A stretch of 64,000 bases of DNA from Odontesthes bonariensis (GCF_027942865.1 NC_134510.1:31142163-31206162), one strand, 5' to 3'; counted from the stretch's first letter, positions 51,101 to 60,754 are shown. Notes: generated by a model from the sequence alone, not told the origin. Translations and numbers: made by a program.

Positions 51101-53708
51101 CATAGAGGGAGGTACAGAAAGAGAAAGTGCAGTACAGGGGGTAGGGAAGTATGGGGTAAGTGCTAGGATAGGAGATGCTCTCTGAAGAGCTGGGTCTTCA
51201 AGAGTTTCTTGAAGATATTCGGGGATGCCCCTGTTCTGGTAGGGCTCGGTAGGTCATTCCACCATCGTGGAACGACACATGAAAAGAGTTTGGATAGCCT
51301 TAAGCCTTAAGCTTAAGTAGACGACAACCCTTTGACGACCGGACTGACCAAGTCATGACAGACAGAAATAGTCTCAAATGACTCAATTGGTTGTACAATC
51401 AGGATTTTACCATAGCAACAGTCTGGAAATGTGTTATGAAACTATGAGCATACCCATGGACTGAATGAGATGACTTTCAGACTCCGTTTCTGACGTGTTA
51501 AACCGTTTGTCAAAAGAAAAGGTGCAAATAAGAGGTGCTTTCTTGGGAATTCAGCTTTTTCAATACACATTTACATTTCTGTTTATAGCATAAAGATGAA
51601 ACTTTGGAGAACCATTTGGTTGTAGCTGAGTGGAGGAGTGATTTTCTAGGTGAGTTAGTCTGGTGTCGGTCTGACAAACACTTCCAAGCACTTTAAAAGT
51701 TCAGTTTGGTTGGGCTGACCCAAAAGTTAGTTTTTGAACTGTCATGTCCAACATGATTACTGTGATTTGATATTTAGCATTTATCTTATACTTTACTTTA
51801 ATTTTTTTATGTATAAATTTACATGACTATTTAAGTATAACCTTAGGATGTTAGCTCATACAAACCTCAATTATTATTTCCCTTGATTCAGTCTATTTCT
51901 GCTTTAAAATAAAGGATATAAATGATTTTATATCCTGAAGCTAAACTTCAGCAATAGTCCGATTCTCATTTGACTTATTTCTCTATGAAAATCTTTCTTG
52001 CAAACATGGACATAATGCAAAACAATTTCAGTTTGAAAAGCAGATCTACACAGAAGCTACAGATTTTTGATAATAAATCTATGTAAAATATACATTTATG
52101 TTTACCTCATACTTGTCTCTTTTTAAATCCAATTTGTCCGTCAAGTCAAAACATCACACTTAGTTGTATTACACCTCTAAATGGAGGTCTTATAGAATAG
52201 GCTTTAATAAACTCACTGTTTATGATGCTGATCTTGCGACCCTGATATTCTTTGCCGAGGGTAACGGCGCTGGCCTGTTTGGAAGCCACTATGCGGACAG
52301 TCCTTTGGCTGTCAGCGCACTCGATGTTAGGGTCATAGTTGGGGTTGTTTTGAGCCAAGGCGTTCTCTGCGCTGCTAGGATTGAGCGCAGCCTGGATTGG
52401 GTCCCGGCAGTATGATTTGTACTTCCAGGTGATGACAGGAGGCTGAGAGGCAGTCGTCTGGAAGTCACAACTGAGGGTGACGGGCTGGAAGAGGATGACA
52501 ATGTACCTCCTGGTTTGGCTCTGGACTGAAATGGCCAGGGTGGACTCTAGAAAGTATCAGAAAAATAGTGAGAATAAAATGTATATTAGTAGGACCAACA
52601 GATTATCTAAATTTAGAAACATTTTGTAACACTAGCTAAAGATTTCTCAGTCGCCTGCAATATTTAAGGTGTGGCACATGATAAACAATGTTTCTTCACT
52701 GTAAGTATCACTGAGAGTGGGTGAGATGAGTCACTTCAAATTTGGTCCATGCTCTCAGCCTGATCGTTACAGACATGAAGACAATAATATCTATGATCTG
52801 AAAACAGAGGAATGAACAACATTTTCATTTGGATATATATGACTTTCAGTCATTTTAGGAGATTTGACATTAAGAAAAATATAACTTCTTTCCAGTTATA
52901 AGAAGGAACATTGTATGCCCTGATGTAACCTACTTCCACCTATATTTTCAATATATCACAACACATAGCAGACCAAACATGCACATTTGGCATTTAGTCA
53001 GCTGGTTTGAGTGAGTTGAAATGGAAGATATTTATTATTTATTTGTAAACCTCCTACCAGATCTGACTCATACTTCCTCTAGTCCAGTTTCTGTCTCCCT
53101 ACTGTTCATATCTGTCGCAAAGGCACCATAAAGGGGGGGTTCCACCTGGCACAGTTAATAAAACAGCATTTTTCTTGATGCATGAGTAAAGCCTGTAACA
53201 AGTTAAACATAATAATAGTAACGTTAAAATAACTGATGTCTGTTTTGCATCGTAATTTGAAGGCCGTTCTTTTTAACCCTTTTTATCGCCCATTTTCTTT
53301 CAGTGTTTCAGAGATATTTTCTGCCGAAAAAAAAAAATACATGTTTCGTTGCTACGAACAACAAAACAATAAATAAATAAAAAAGTCTGATTACAACAAA
53401 TGAACCATCAAGCGGACACCTATCAAACTGATGAAAATAGATTTCTTTGTTATGCCTCAAAAATATTGTTTGTTGATAAAATATAAACTTCATTCTAAAT
53501 AAACCTTGGGGGAAAAAAAGCATACATTGAGAACGATGACTGCATAGGACAAAATAAAACATGTCAAATAAATGCGTTACAAACATGCCCAGAAGCGCTC
53601 AACACAGATGCCGTTTTCACGGAAGAGGCCCACCCTGTTACCGCCTGGTGAAAAACAGGCCAACTTACCTGTTGCCAAAAAAGCAGCGATGATTACCGTC
53701 CAAAACAT
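38725..53708 (-). CDS. lsr: Lipolysis-stimulated lipoprotein receptor (angulin-1), complete
   Basis: LSR is a type I membrane protein that takes up triglyceride-rich lipoprotein and, as angulin-1, marks tricellular tight junctions and recruits tricellulin. The exons are 53669-53708, 52217-52546, 49225-49344, 48893-48949, 46243-46389, 45460-45663, 45183-45239, 43254-43370, 42058-42355, 39252-39720 and 38725-38760. All phases agree: 1875 nt, 624 residues (human about 649). The order is signal peptide, V-set Ig split over exons 2-3, stalk, transmembrane helix, Cys-rich palmitoylation-type segment, and a long Arg/Ser/Asp-rich tail. LSR-specific strings include [44 protein letters not shown] and the C-terminus SRESLVV. 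ILDR1 and ILDR2 are relatives, but the [21 protein letters not shown] block and the last residues fit LSR best. The last intron is GC-AG. Confidence 0.95.
39252..39720 (-). CDS. lsr: LSR exon 10: SR/RD-rich tail
   Basis: 469 bp: [33 protein letters not shown], then a proline-rich [18 protein letters not shown]. It ends CGC-AAG/GCAAGT, so the donor is GC rather than GT. Reading on instead adds [10 protein letters not shown] and a stop inside the intron. Confidence 0.93.
41190..41830 (+). pseudogene. Decayed Tc1-like transposon in LSR intron 9
   Basis: Plus-strand pieces read [18 protein letters not shown] (helix-turn-helix region) and, after a gap, [21 protein letters not shown] (the usual SPDLNPIEHLWD block). 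It then runs on to a diverged end with stops. A 71 bp MITE interrupts it at 41374. No inverted repeats were identified. Confidence 0.75.
41374..41444. mobile_element. 71 bp TTAA-flanked MITE-like element
   Basis: TTAACCCTCTGAGGTCT at the left pairs with AGACCCCAGAGGGTTAA at the right with one mismatch. The centre holds the palindrome TGATCACGCCGGCGTGATCA. TTAA ends and a CCCT tip fit a piggyBac-type non-autonomous element. Confidence 0.7.
42058..42355 (-). CDS. lsr: LSR exon 9: Arg-rich tail with RARS motif
   Basis: 298 bp: [18 protein letters not shown], then a [10 protein letters not shown] region and [16 protein letters not shown] parallels RARSVD of mammalian LSR, a basophilic-kinase-type site. 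It leaves at phase 2. Confidence 0.93.
42521..43041. repeat. Possible non-autonomous DNA element in LSR intron 8
   Basis: The right tip GAATTCCCCTTTAA resembles the tip of the palindrome in MAG intron 4, and TTAAGGGAAG lies at the left. A strong hairpin at 42614-42694 (GGACATGTTTGTAGTTCTCT with its complement) sits inside. The borders are approximate. Confidence 0.35.
43254..43370 (-). CDS. lsr: LSR exon 8
   Basis: 117 bp: [20 protein letters not shown] and [18 protein letters not shown], a block strongly conserved with mammalian LSR. The acceptor is CGCCCCAG and the donor CGCT/GTAAGT. Confidence 0.93.
44150..45065 (-). mobile_element. L2-like LINE, 5'-truncated, in LSR intron 7
   Basis: The open frame 44338-44919 contains the L2 reverse-transcriptase C-terminal blocks [34 protein letters not shown] and LRSADSG...[13 protein letters not shown]. 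Upstream, [19 protein letters not shown] continues in another frame. The 3' end is GCGCTATATAAATAAAGATG-like. About one third of the protein remains. Confidence 0.85.
45109..45137. repeat. Poly(A) tract
   Basis: 29 consecutive A lie just outside the L2 fragment and 45 bp from LSR exon 7. Confidence 0.9.
45183..45239 (-). CDS. lsr: LSR exon 7
   Basis: 57 bp, phase 1 to 1: [19 protein letters not shown], matching the GQGSYVPLLRD of mammalian LSR. It follows a TTGGCAG acceptor and ends at CACA/GTGAGT. Confidence 0.88.
45460..45663 (-). CDS. lsr: LSR exon 6: Gly/Pro/Tyr-rich cytoplasmic region
   Basis: 204 bp: [14 protein letters not shown], then [13 protein letters not shown] and MPMLPLPNG. 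The sequence parallels the YAPSTYAHL region of mammalian LSR. Confidence 0.9.
46243..46389 (-). CDS. lsr: LSR exon 5: transmembrane helix and Cys-rich segment
   Basis: 147 bp. [20 protein letters not shown] forms the helix, then [19 protein letters not shown] and EKCCCPRA. The cysteine cluster just inside the membrane is a known palmitoylation region in this family. Confidence 0.95.
46502..46520. repeat. (CA)n microsatellite
   Basis: Nine CA units in LSR intron 4, near exon 5. Confidence 0.9.
46800..48353 (+). mobile_element. Tigger/pogo-type DNA transposon in LSR intron 4
   Basis: Terminal inverted repeats CAGTGGAAACCGCTTATAGTG match at both ends and are flanked by TA. The plus-strand frame from 47100 reads [21 protein letters not shown], then an [20 protein letters not shown] helix-turn-helix of CENP-B/Tigger type. 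A frameshift follows near 47250, then [20 protein letters not shown]. After the nested insertion come DEWLEQQW and [10 protein letters not shown]; the latter is the usual ADETG block with the first catalytic Asp changed to Tyr. The rest of the DDE domain is gone, so the element is dead on its own. Confidence 0.85.
47409..48126. mobile_element. Inverted-repeat element nested in the Tigger element
   Basis: GCCGCTTTCGGAC at the left and its exact complement at the right are bordered by TA. Removing it rejoins Tigger coding blocks. Inside is an open frame from 47669 ([11 protein letters not shown]...[15 protein letters not shown]) ending at a CAGT/GTAAGT-like donor. Its family is not recognised; a PIF/Harbinger-like N-terminus is a guess. 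Confidence 0.65.
48893..48949 (-). CDS. lsr: LSR exon 4: extracellular stalk
   Basis: 57 bp, phase 1 to 1: [19 protein letters not shown], matching the LLPGF stalk of mammalian LSR. Because it is symmetric it could be skipped. The NTT sequon is an N-glycosylation site. The donor (AAG/GTAGTA) is weaker than the others. Confidence 0.85.
49225..49344 (-). CDS. lsr: LSR exon 3: V-set domain, end
   Basis: 120 bp. It contains [19 protein letters not shown] and YTELIVLG, with the F-strand Cys closing the Ig fold. The acceptor is CCTTACAG and the donor TTG/GTGAGT. Confidence 0.95.
49345..52216. other. LSR intron 2
   Basis: No exon was found. It holds the dispersed repeat at 50640-51310. Confidence 0.55.
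50640..51310. repeat. Teleost dispersed repeat
   Basis: ATGCATTTAGCAGACGCTTT-TATCCAAAGTGACTTACA at the left and a CATTCCACCATCGTGGAACG...GAAAAGAGTTTGG region at the right are both sequences I recognise as widespread in fish genomes. The unit type is uncertain. Confidence 0.55.
52217..52546 (-). CDS. lsr: LSR exon 2: V-set domain, first part
   Basis: 330 bp. It runs from [11 protein letters not shown] to GRKISIIN, with the B-strand Cys (TLSCDF), the WKYKSYC motif, an [20 protein letters not shown] block and [11 protein letters not shown], all typical of LSR/ILDR. Confidence 0.95.
53669..53708 (-). CDS. lsr: LSR exon 1: signal peptide
   Basis: ATG at 53708 opens [13 protein letters not shown], a short hydrophobic signal, then a strong CAG/GTAAGT donor in phase 1. 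Confidence 0.85.
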
Positions 53709-53812
53709 TTTTAATCCTGTTTCCTCGTTTTCACAGTCGACCTAACTGTTAAGAATAAAACAATCCCTGACGCAAAAAACTTGTACAACACTGAGCGCAG
53801 CGATACTTTTCC

Positions 53813-53836
53813 TCAGCCGGGCATTGCCAGCTCCAT
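53813..53836 (-). promoter_or_regulatory. Possible upstream ORF before LSR
   Basis: ATG-GAG-CTG-GCA-ATG-CCC-GGC-TGA lies about 105 nt upstream of the LSR start. It matters only if transcription begins upstream of it, which the sequence does not settle. Confidence 0.3.
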
Positions 53837-55014
53837 TTTGAGTATTTAGCTGGAGGACAGGAGAAACACCTCAACAGGTGAACTCCTAGAGACGGGTTGC
53901 GAAACAGGGGGGGGTGTTAAATTTTTTTGAGGTTGTTTTTGTTCCAGGTGAGGCTCGTTTCACAATCAAAACCTAGTGCTGACAGCAGAAAAGAAGGTTT
54001 TTAAACAAAAAAAAAAGTTTTTTTTGTCCACATACATTCGCTAAAGTGGGAATTTGGCTTTATATTCTAATGTTTCTCCTAGTGCTAGTTGGTACGATCC
54101 AGACCATTGCGCTATCAAAGCACTGTTTGTTAATGTTTAACTCGGTGGTATGAGTCTCGGTAACGGACTCATTTCCGGGGTGAAAATTTCGCTTTTAAGT
54201 TTTGCCCAAAAGTGCTTTACTATATTATGATGATTGTGATGTGCTATTAGCCTTTTTAATAGCACCCCTTTAAGTGCATTTTGAAAGCAAAGCCTTACTA
54301 GTAGCTCTGCCTCACTGAAAGTGAACACTTTGCTCTTGACTTGTGTGTGTTTATGTGTGGGAGCCATGCAGCTGCCAGTTTAAAAAGGGCTTTTTGGTCT
54401 CGAAAGTCCCTCAGCCAAGCATGTTGGAGGCCCTGACTGTGATCCTTTGTTATTGCCTCCACTCACCTGCTCAATGCTTTTAGTTCACTACTGCTCTCTA
54501 AAAATGAATTAATTCCAAACAGTATTAGATTTTGATGTGAATTGATCAAAAACATCCTAGAGCTACCCAGAGGATATCGAATAGCCTAATTAATTTGAAT
54601 GTGAGTTAATTAACAAATAATTCAGTAATGTCTATTATAGAATTGGCCATTCTGCATAACAATTATCAATATTTTTTTAGTTATTTGACTAAACAGCTAT
54701 TTGACATTATACACTATTATAACACTGAGATATGATCTATGGCTTGAATCGGTCTGTTTTATAAAGAATGACATGAATCATATGGTGTTAAAAACATTTT
54801 TTATTATTTAGACTTGTGAAATATTCATTTAAACTATATTTACTAACCCAGTTATATAAAGCTGTAAGCTGTTGAGTAAAATTAGCATTTTTTTAATCAA
54901 TAGAATAGAAAGCAATCATTGCAGTAATAGAATATATTTATGTTGTGGTGTAGTGGTGCCTGGAGAGGTGGGTATACCTGTAATTTTTGGACATTTTCTT
55001 TTTTCATTTAGTAT
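53837..55014. other. Intergenic DNA upstream of LSR
   Basis: Probable LSR promoter region at its left end. No TATA box in a clear position. The rest is AT-rich with no gene. Confidence 0.4.
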
Positions 55015-55495
55015 TTGCTACGACAAGGATTGCAATCGTGTCCTCGGGGTAATCTGTGGGGTTGCTGTGGGAGCTGGGTCAGTTCATTACTGTGAACAGG
55101 GAGCTGAGATATAAGGTGAAGCTTTTGCTATATTGATCCATCCTCATTCCAGCCCTCCCTTATGGTCATGAAATCTGGGCTGTGACCGAATTCAAGCGGA
55201 TGAAATGAGTTTTCTTCGGAGGGCGGCTGAGCTCGGCCTTAGAGATAGGGTGAGGAGCATGCCCATCTGGAGGGAGTTCGGAGTTGAGTCGCTGCTCATC
55301 CAGATCAGAAGAGGTCAGCTGAGGTGGTTTGGGCATCAAGCTGCCTCCTGCTGGCTTTCCTTTAGAGGCCTCTGGGCGGACTTAGAACATGCTAGATAGA
55401 TTACATATCCCATTATATCATGCCTTGGACCACCTCAGGATCCCCCAGGTGCAGCTGGAGAGTTGGATCCTGGACCTCGGATAATGGATGGATGG
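55015..55495 (+). mobile_element. Rex3/RTE-like LINE 3' fragment
   Basis: The plus-strand peptide FLRRAAELGLRDRVRS...FGVESLLIQIRRGQLRWFGHQAA is the typical end of fish RTE/Rex-type endonuclease-RT proteins. The sequence finishes with GGATGGATGGAT, as Rex3 copies do. It is broken by stops. Confidence 0.7.
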
Positions 55496-55784
55496 ATATT
55501 ATGAATTGATTTTGAAGTGGGTATGCTCTATGATGACTAAAAGATATACCCTTATACCCTGCACTACACCACTGTACATATGACACCTAAACACAAAGTT
55601 TGCAGCAAAAAGAAAGCTTATAATTCCATTAGCAAATAAAAAGAAGAATCTTGATTTGATAGGTGAGCAGTGTTGACTTTGCAGTATTCCTTGTTGCCAT
55701 CCTTTTTTAATCCTATTACAAAATTGGGAAAAATTAGGTGTAAGTACATGTAATTAAAGAGTCACAGTGTATTTGTAGGTCTCA

Positions 55785-55790
55785 TTTATT
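55785..55790 (-). promoter_or_regulatory. Candidate poly(A) signal of the unrecognised gene
   Basis: AATAAA on the minus strand, about 110 nt after the predicted stop at 55900. Confidence 0.4.
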
Positions 55791-55899
55791 TTTGGAATAT
55801 TTGGATCTTGTATATTACAGCAATTTATATTCAATTGTAGAGTATTTTTTTAAAGTTAATTATTTGAATAAACAACCGAAATAATGAGAATTTCGATCC

Positions 55900-55932
55900 T
55901 TAAAGAAATTTACCTACCTGCTGCAAAAAGAG
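55900..55932 (-). CDS. Unrecognised gene exon 8: C-terminus
   Basis: 33 bp: LFLQQVGKFL and TAA, after a TTCTTCTAG acceptor. It extends the hydrophobic segment. If exon 7 is instead read through its donor, the frame stops at 55996. Confidence 0.4.
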   Translation of the reverse strand, partial: LFLQQVGKFL

Positions 55933-57734
55933 CTAGAAGAAAAGAATGTTCAAAAAATAAAATCACTGAAATGTAAATCCAAATATTCAATATTATTACA
56001 TTGTTTTTAAATTTATGAAGACATGAAATGGAATCACTTCATACAACAATGCAGACAATATAAGATAGATCTGCTGGTCAATTGAATATGTTGAAAGTTG
56101 CGTTTCATATCTAGTCATACTTACAATCGAGATCAGCAGTGCTACGACCATCACCAAAAAGAGACCTGCAAAATGAAACCATACTGTTCTCATATTGTCA
56201 CATATTCTCATCTTTACACATAACCACGCTCGACTCGTTCAACATGCTTGGGTGGCTGGTGCCTGGCGAGGTCGGTCATTCTGCTTGCCATCTATATCTC
56301 TATCTATATAGATATAGATTTTCACAAAGGCAAACTGAAGATGCATGCTGACTAAAATGCAGATATCATAACAGACATATCAGAATCCTATAGCCCTGTT
56401 AATAGATGGAGCTAAAAGTAGTAACATACAAAGCTGCATAGCAAGCCCACAGAGATATGTCTATATGCTGAGACTTTTATGTTAAATAAACCAGCTACTT
56501 GTAGCTCATGTTTTTAGCTTCAAACACACACTGAATAAATAATTTCACTGTTTAGATATCAAAATAAATTAGAACTATGTTGGGAAGAAGAAAACAGACT
56601 GAATCTGGATCCATGTCCCAGGCAGTCTCCGTTAATTTCAGGGTGATTACTGCAGACACCGTCAACCTGTTTTGTGAACTGTCACCCAATGACTAATACA
56701 GTGTCCAGGACAATGCATTGAAATAAAGAGAAAAACAAAAGAGTTTAATTTTCTTGTTCTTTAGATACCTGTCTCCCTGTCTTTGACACTGCCTCATACC
56801 AGAATAACTGTGTCTGGCCCAAGAGTATTTGCCCGGGGCTCTAAAACTGAGGGAGCCCTGATCAAGTCAGCTTAAGCCCTGGAAGTGACAAAGCGAATGG
56901 CCCTAGCACACACTCACTTACTTTCTTTTGACCTAATAGTATAAACATGGCTAGTTTTCTAAAACTAAATATCTTATAACTTGATAACATGATTAAAGCT
57001 GGCATGACCCAGATATATTAACTCAGATAAACCCTCTTTGTTTATGCTGAGCAGAGAAGTATCTCAGAATGCAAATCACATTAAACCTTGAGGTAGATGG
57101 GTTACAACAGCATCCTGTCTGCTCCTGTCTCATGGGAACTAAAATCTGAGGACAGCTGTGGTTTTAAAACTCGTTATTTATAATTTAAATGTCTCAGTTT
57201 ACATATTTTTCACATTTTCCTATTTTCAAATGATTACTTCAAGCATGATGAAGTACCAGTTAACAAAGAAAACATCTGACAAATCTGTCAACATGAACTA
57301 AAGTCTCAAAGGTAGAACTGAGATTATTTTGAAGGTTAAGAGGGGCTCCACTCAGAATGTGTACTGTACTGCTAACTAAATGCAGAGAATACTTACTGCC
57401 GCCCGTAGTTGCTCCATAATTTCCTGGGTAAGAGATCTGCCGGCATTTACCTAAAGCCGACGAGAGAAATCAAAAGTCCATCAGGGACCTGCAATAACAT
57501 ATAGTGAACCTTTCTGATTTAGAGAATCAAAACAATGATCAACACGCTGGCACAAGCTATGAGCAAAAGTTGGAGGTACATATACAATGTAGATTAATAA
57601 TACCATAAAAACCATTCTGAAAATGTACGAGCATTTATGTTGAAAAATAATTATCTTGGTAAGTCTTTGAATTTTCAGAAGTCTCACCTGCTGCTTAGAG
57701 CTTTGCGATTTTGGTTTATGTTGCTATATATTGA

Positions 57735-57803
<69 letters not shown>

Positions 57804-60754
57804 ATTGCCTGCCAGTCTTTTAACTAAAGATTTTAATATAATCTAGTGTCCTAAATGTACAGTATATACAATTTAAACAGCTTTCTGAGACCTGAAATTT
57901 GAAATGAATTAAGTAACAAAATAAAAATTTAAGAATGAATGACCAGCTCAAAAACAAAACGTTACATCTTTAAAGGAAAGCATGACTGTAGCCTGGAAGA
58001 TATAATATGAACGATAATGAGCAATTGAAAGATTAATTAAGACCAGAGCACATGATTCAAATACAGTAAAATGCACTTGAAATTGTTACTATGGTGAAAG
58101 TTGTTGTTTGCTTAATTAGAGGTAACAGGCAAGATGCGAACATCACGTCCATTTCTTGAAAAGCTTCATCTAAACAGCATCATGCTGAAGACTCTGTTCT
58201 GTTTAGTCACATTTTTTAGAAATAAAACATTGATATTTAAACAAATGAAAAAACAAAAGATATATCAGTAAAGCCAGCATATGACCAAAACCTAGAAGAG
58301 ATTGATGTTTAACACATACTCTTCAAGAGGTCCAGCGGTTTAGATGTATTATCCTCTGCATCGATTTTGCTGATGTCATCTGGGCAGGAGATCTCCACAT
58401 TGGACTGGTCCAGGCACACAGTGCAGTTCTTAGTGGGCGGATGGGTCTCAGAACATGCTTCAAATGAATCTTTGAGGCCTCTCTCGTAACGTAGATTGTC
58501 ATCACTAAATATTTTTATGAGATTTTGGCATCTTTTATCCGAGCAGGTAAAACAATTACCAGCTGGCAGTACTGGTACCAGGGCAGAGAAAAACATAAAT
58601 GAGAAGCTTAACAGAGGTAAACAACTGAATTAATCTTGGGTGTAAACACATTTCATATGGCTGCAAGTACCAACAGAAGGAAAATATGAAGTCAAATCTA
58701 TATTAAAAAAATCATGTTATTCACAATTCAGTTTAGTTCCCAGTGAAAAAAATCTATCGTACATATTAACTAGCTTTTAATATAAAACATACCAGCAGAT
58801 GCAGAAGAGACGTCCACCAGGCTAGTTGCCACTAACAAGCCAAGGCACACTGGAAAAGCAGAAAGGAAAAACAGGTCCATGAGATGGTTATTAATTCTTG
58901 CAGGTCTGACCTGATATGGAGATATCCTGAGAAATACATGAACAGTAATCACTTTACAGTTCTGCTGATGGGAAAATAACAGAATCTGATGACTAATCTA
59001 TCTTGACTATCGTGATAAGTTTTGATATCAATAATAATTACTAATGTTATAATAATAAAGTTAATGACAACGATAACTATTATCATTACTATTGTTCTTA
59101 ATATTATTATCATTTCCTTCTTTCTGGGCATTGATTCCATACAATATTTGAACTGTGAAGTTATATTGACAGTGTCGTAATAAACTACTTTATATTAACA
59201 AGTCTATCTAATATTCTTCCTCCTTATTTATGTAAATGTAAAAATTAAAAAAATGTGTCAATATAATTTAGTCAGCTCAACACCATCATTAGAATTGCCT
59301 GGGTAAATGACTATATAATCCAATTTAAATATTTCTAATGTTAAAAAAAACGGTCAATTTGCATTAAAAGTTTATCGCGGACATAGAGTGTATATAATGT
59401 GAATTTAACTATTTATATATTTAAGACTAAAAGCAAAGAAAATATGAAATGTTTTCTAAATGTATTTGTATATACAATTTTTAATTCATACGGAAATTAT
59501 CTTAGTAATATCATTTGTTATTACCGGCAGCAGCTCCATAACTGTAGTTTTTTCTCCTCTTTCTTTGTCCTTGAGCATTTGCTGGTTCCTTTAGTGATTC
59601 CATCTTAGAGTCCACGATGCAGTGATCTCTTCCTGCCTTCTCTTCATCTGCCTCTGTAATGGCTGCTGTTTCAGATAAAGGCATAGCTGCTTCTTCTTTG
59701 CTTTTTTTTACTGGTGGCATCAGTGGAGGCTTTGGTGGAGGGTTGTTTTCTTGTGCCTTCGCTAAACCGTCTGGTCTAAAAGACACTTTTCCAGCAAACA
59801 CACTCTGTGTCTCAGACATTTTCTCCTCCGATGGCTCATAGATGTCTTGTTCAACCTTTGGAATGGGCCTCACACAAAATCCTGTCTCTGCTACTGGCAG
59901 AGCCGGTTCAGCCATTACCTCGTAGGTATTACTGATCTTGTGCCTCATGTTGGTAGAGAGACCTTCATCACTGTAACATCAAAAAGTGAGGCTTTCTTTA
60001 CAAAATGCAAATCCCATTTTTTTTGTTTTACAAAGGATTTTAATAACTGCTGGTAATTCAAACTAAATAAATGTAAAATCATTTAAAACAGATTATCAAA
60101 TCTGACTGTAAACAAGTGCAATGAACAAAGATCCAAAAGGTTTCAGGCATCAGTGGTTGAGAGTAACGTTACACAACATTCAGATCATTTTGACTAATAT
60201 GTTTAAAAATAGCTTTACAACAGAAATGGGAGTACGTACCCGCTCTCCTGTGGGCATTCGCCACCTTCAAGATTGAAACAAAGTTAACGATAGTTTTCAT
60301 GGACAGGCACATGATTGTGTAATTTCTAAGATTTATCTATGTCACAAAGCCATTTTAGTCAAATGTTACTTTGTTGATGCCTGCATCTTGGAAGAAATGC
60401 AGGAGTTAGATAAGAGCTTTGCAACAGGAACACGACAAGTCGTTGTGAATGCCATTGCATCAGCAACACGTGTTAATCATATTTAATAGTGCGGCGCAAT
60501 ATCTGCTGCAAAAATCTTAATAAAACAATTTATTTGGCTAAAAGGCTTTCCAAAGTGGACGTAATGTTTGGTTAAGCCGAATGAGTTCAAACCTCAGACA
60601 CATCCTGTCAAAGCCGGTTTTTTTAGGCTTGAAATGAATGAAAGAGTATCACATCATAAAACGTTCTTATTGCACACAATTAAACCGTGAAATCTAAACG
60701 AACAAACTTACTTTGAGACTGAGAATCGGCAAAATCTTCAGGTATGAAAGCCAT
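55900..60754 (-). CDS. Unrecognised membrane protein, cysteine-rich, eight exons
   Basis: I do not recognise this gene. Eight exons join in frame: 60712-60754, 60240-60264, 59525-59970, 58793-58849, 58320-58571, 57397-57450, 56125-56165 and 55900-55932 (951 nt, 316 residues). There is no N-terminal signal. Residues 1-172 are hydrophilic with YEVM and IYEPS tyrosines, a PPPKPPLMPP run and a basic GQRKRRKNYSYG stop before a hydrophobic segment (VCLGLLVATSL). About 85 residues with eight cysteines follow (CFTCSDKRC, EAC, NCTVC, SC). After NYGATTGG a second hydrophobic segment (SLFLVMVVALLISI) leads to a ten-residue end. This suggests a tail-in-cytoplasm receptor-like protein, with a Cys-rich region outside or in the lumen. 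Consistent phases and a nearby AATAAA argue for a real gene. The smallest exons (2 and 8) are the least sure. Confidence 0.6.
56125..56165 (-). CDS. Unrecognised gene exon 7: hydrophobic segment 2
   Basis: 41 bp: LFLVMVVALLISI, ending phase 0 at a strong GATT/GTAAGT donor. Confidence 0.55.
57397..57450 (-). CDS. Unrecognised gene exon 6
   Basis: 54 bp: KCRQISYPGNYGATTGG, phase 1 to 1. It adds an eighth cysteine. The GNYGATTGG just before the next hydrophobic segment resembles NYSYGAAA before the first one. Confidence 0.5.
57735..57801. repeat. (AT)n microsatellite
   Basis: About 30 AT units with two AC interruptions, in intron 6 of the unrecognised gene. It makes a false open frame of Tyr-Ile repeats. 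Confidence 0.9.
58320..58571 (-). CDS. Unrecognised gene exon 5: cysteine-rich region
   Basis: 252 bp with seven cysteines spaced C-x2-C-x4-C, then C-x9-C-x2-C-x10-C. One NCT sequon is present. It does not match the Ly6, TNFR or CTLD cysteine patterns as I know them. Confidence 0.6.
58793..58849 (-). CDS. Unrecognised gene exon 4: hydrophobic segment 1
   Basis: 57 bp: VCLGLLVATSLVDVSSASAG, after a TTTTCCAG acceptor and before a GCTG/GTATGT donor. It is short for a membrane helix and contains an Asp, but a basic run precedes it. Confidence 0.6.
59525..59970 (-). CDS. Unrecognised gene exon 3: cytoplasmic-type tail
   Basis: 446 bp. It holds NTYEVMAE (a YxxM motif), QDIYEPSEE, NPPPKPPLMPPVKKSK (SH3-ligand type) and QGQRKRRKNYSYG. 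No folded domain is recognised. The region is rich in Glu, Lys and Pro, so it is probably disordered. Confidence 0.7.
60240..60264 (-). CDS. Unrecognised gene exon 2 (micro-exon)
   Basis: 25 bp: SGECPQES, ending phase 2 at GCGG/GTACGT. The acceptor (AATCTTGAAG) is weak, but it is the exon that brings exon 1 and exon 3 into frame. Confidence 0.45.
60712..60754 (-). CDS. Unrecognised gene exon 1
   Basis: ATG at 60754: MAFIPEDFADSQSQ, then CAAA/GTAAGT in phase 1. It is acidic and not a signal peptide. Confidence 0.55.

Noticed and set aside
54137..54367. Minus-strand frame with a GTAAGG-like site as an extra exon of the unrecognised gene
   Set aside because: The phase and position do not fit, and a poly(A) signal at 55785 already ends the gene model.
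57637..57846. Tyr-Ile repeat frame
   Set aside because: Translation of an AT microsatellite.
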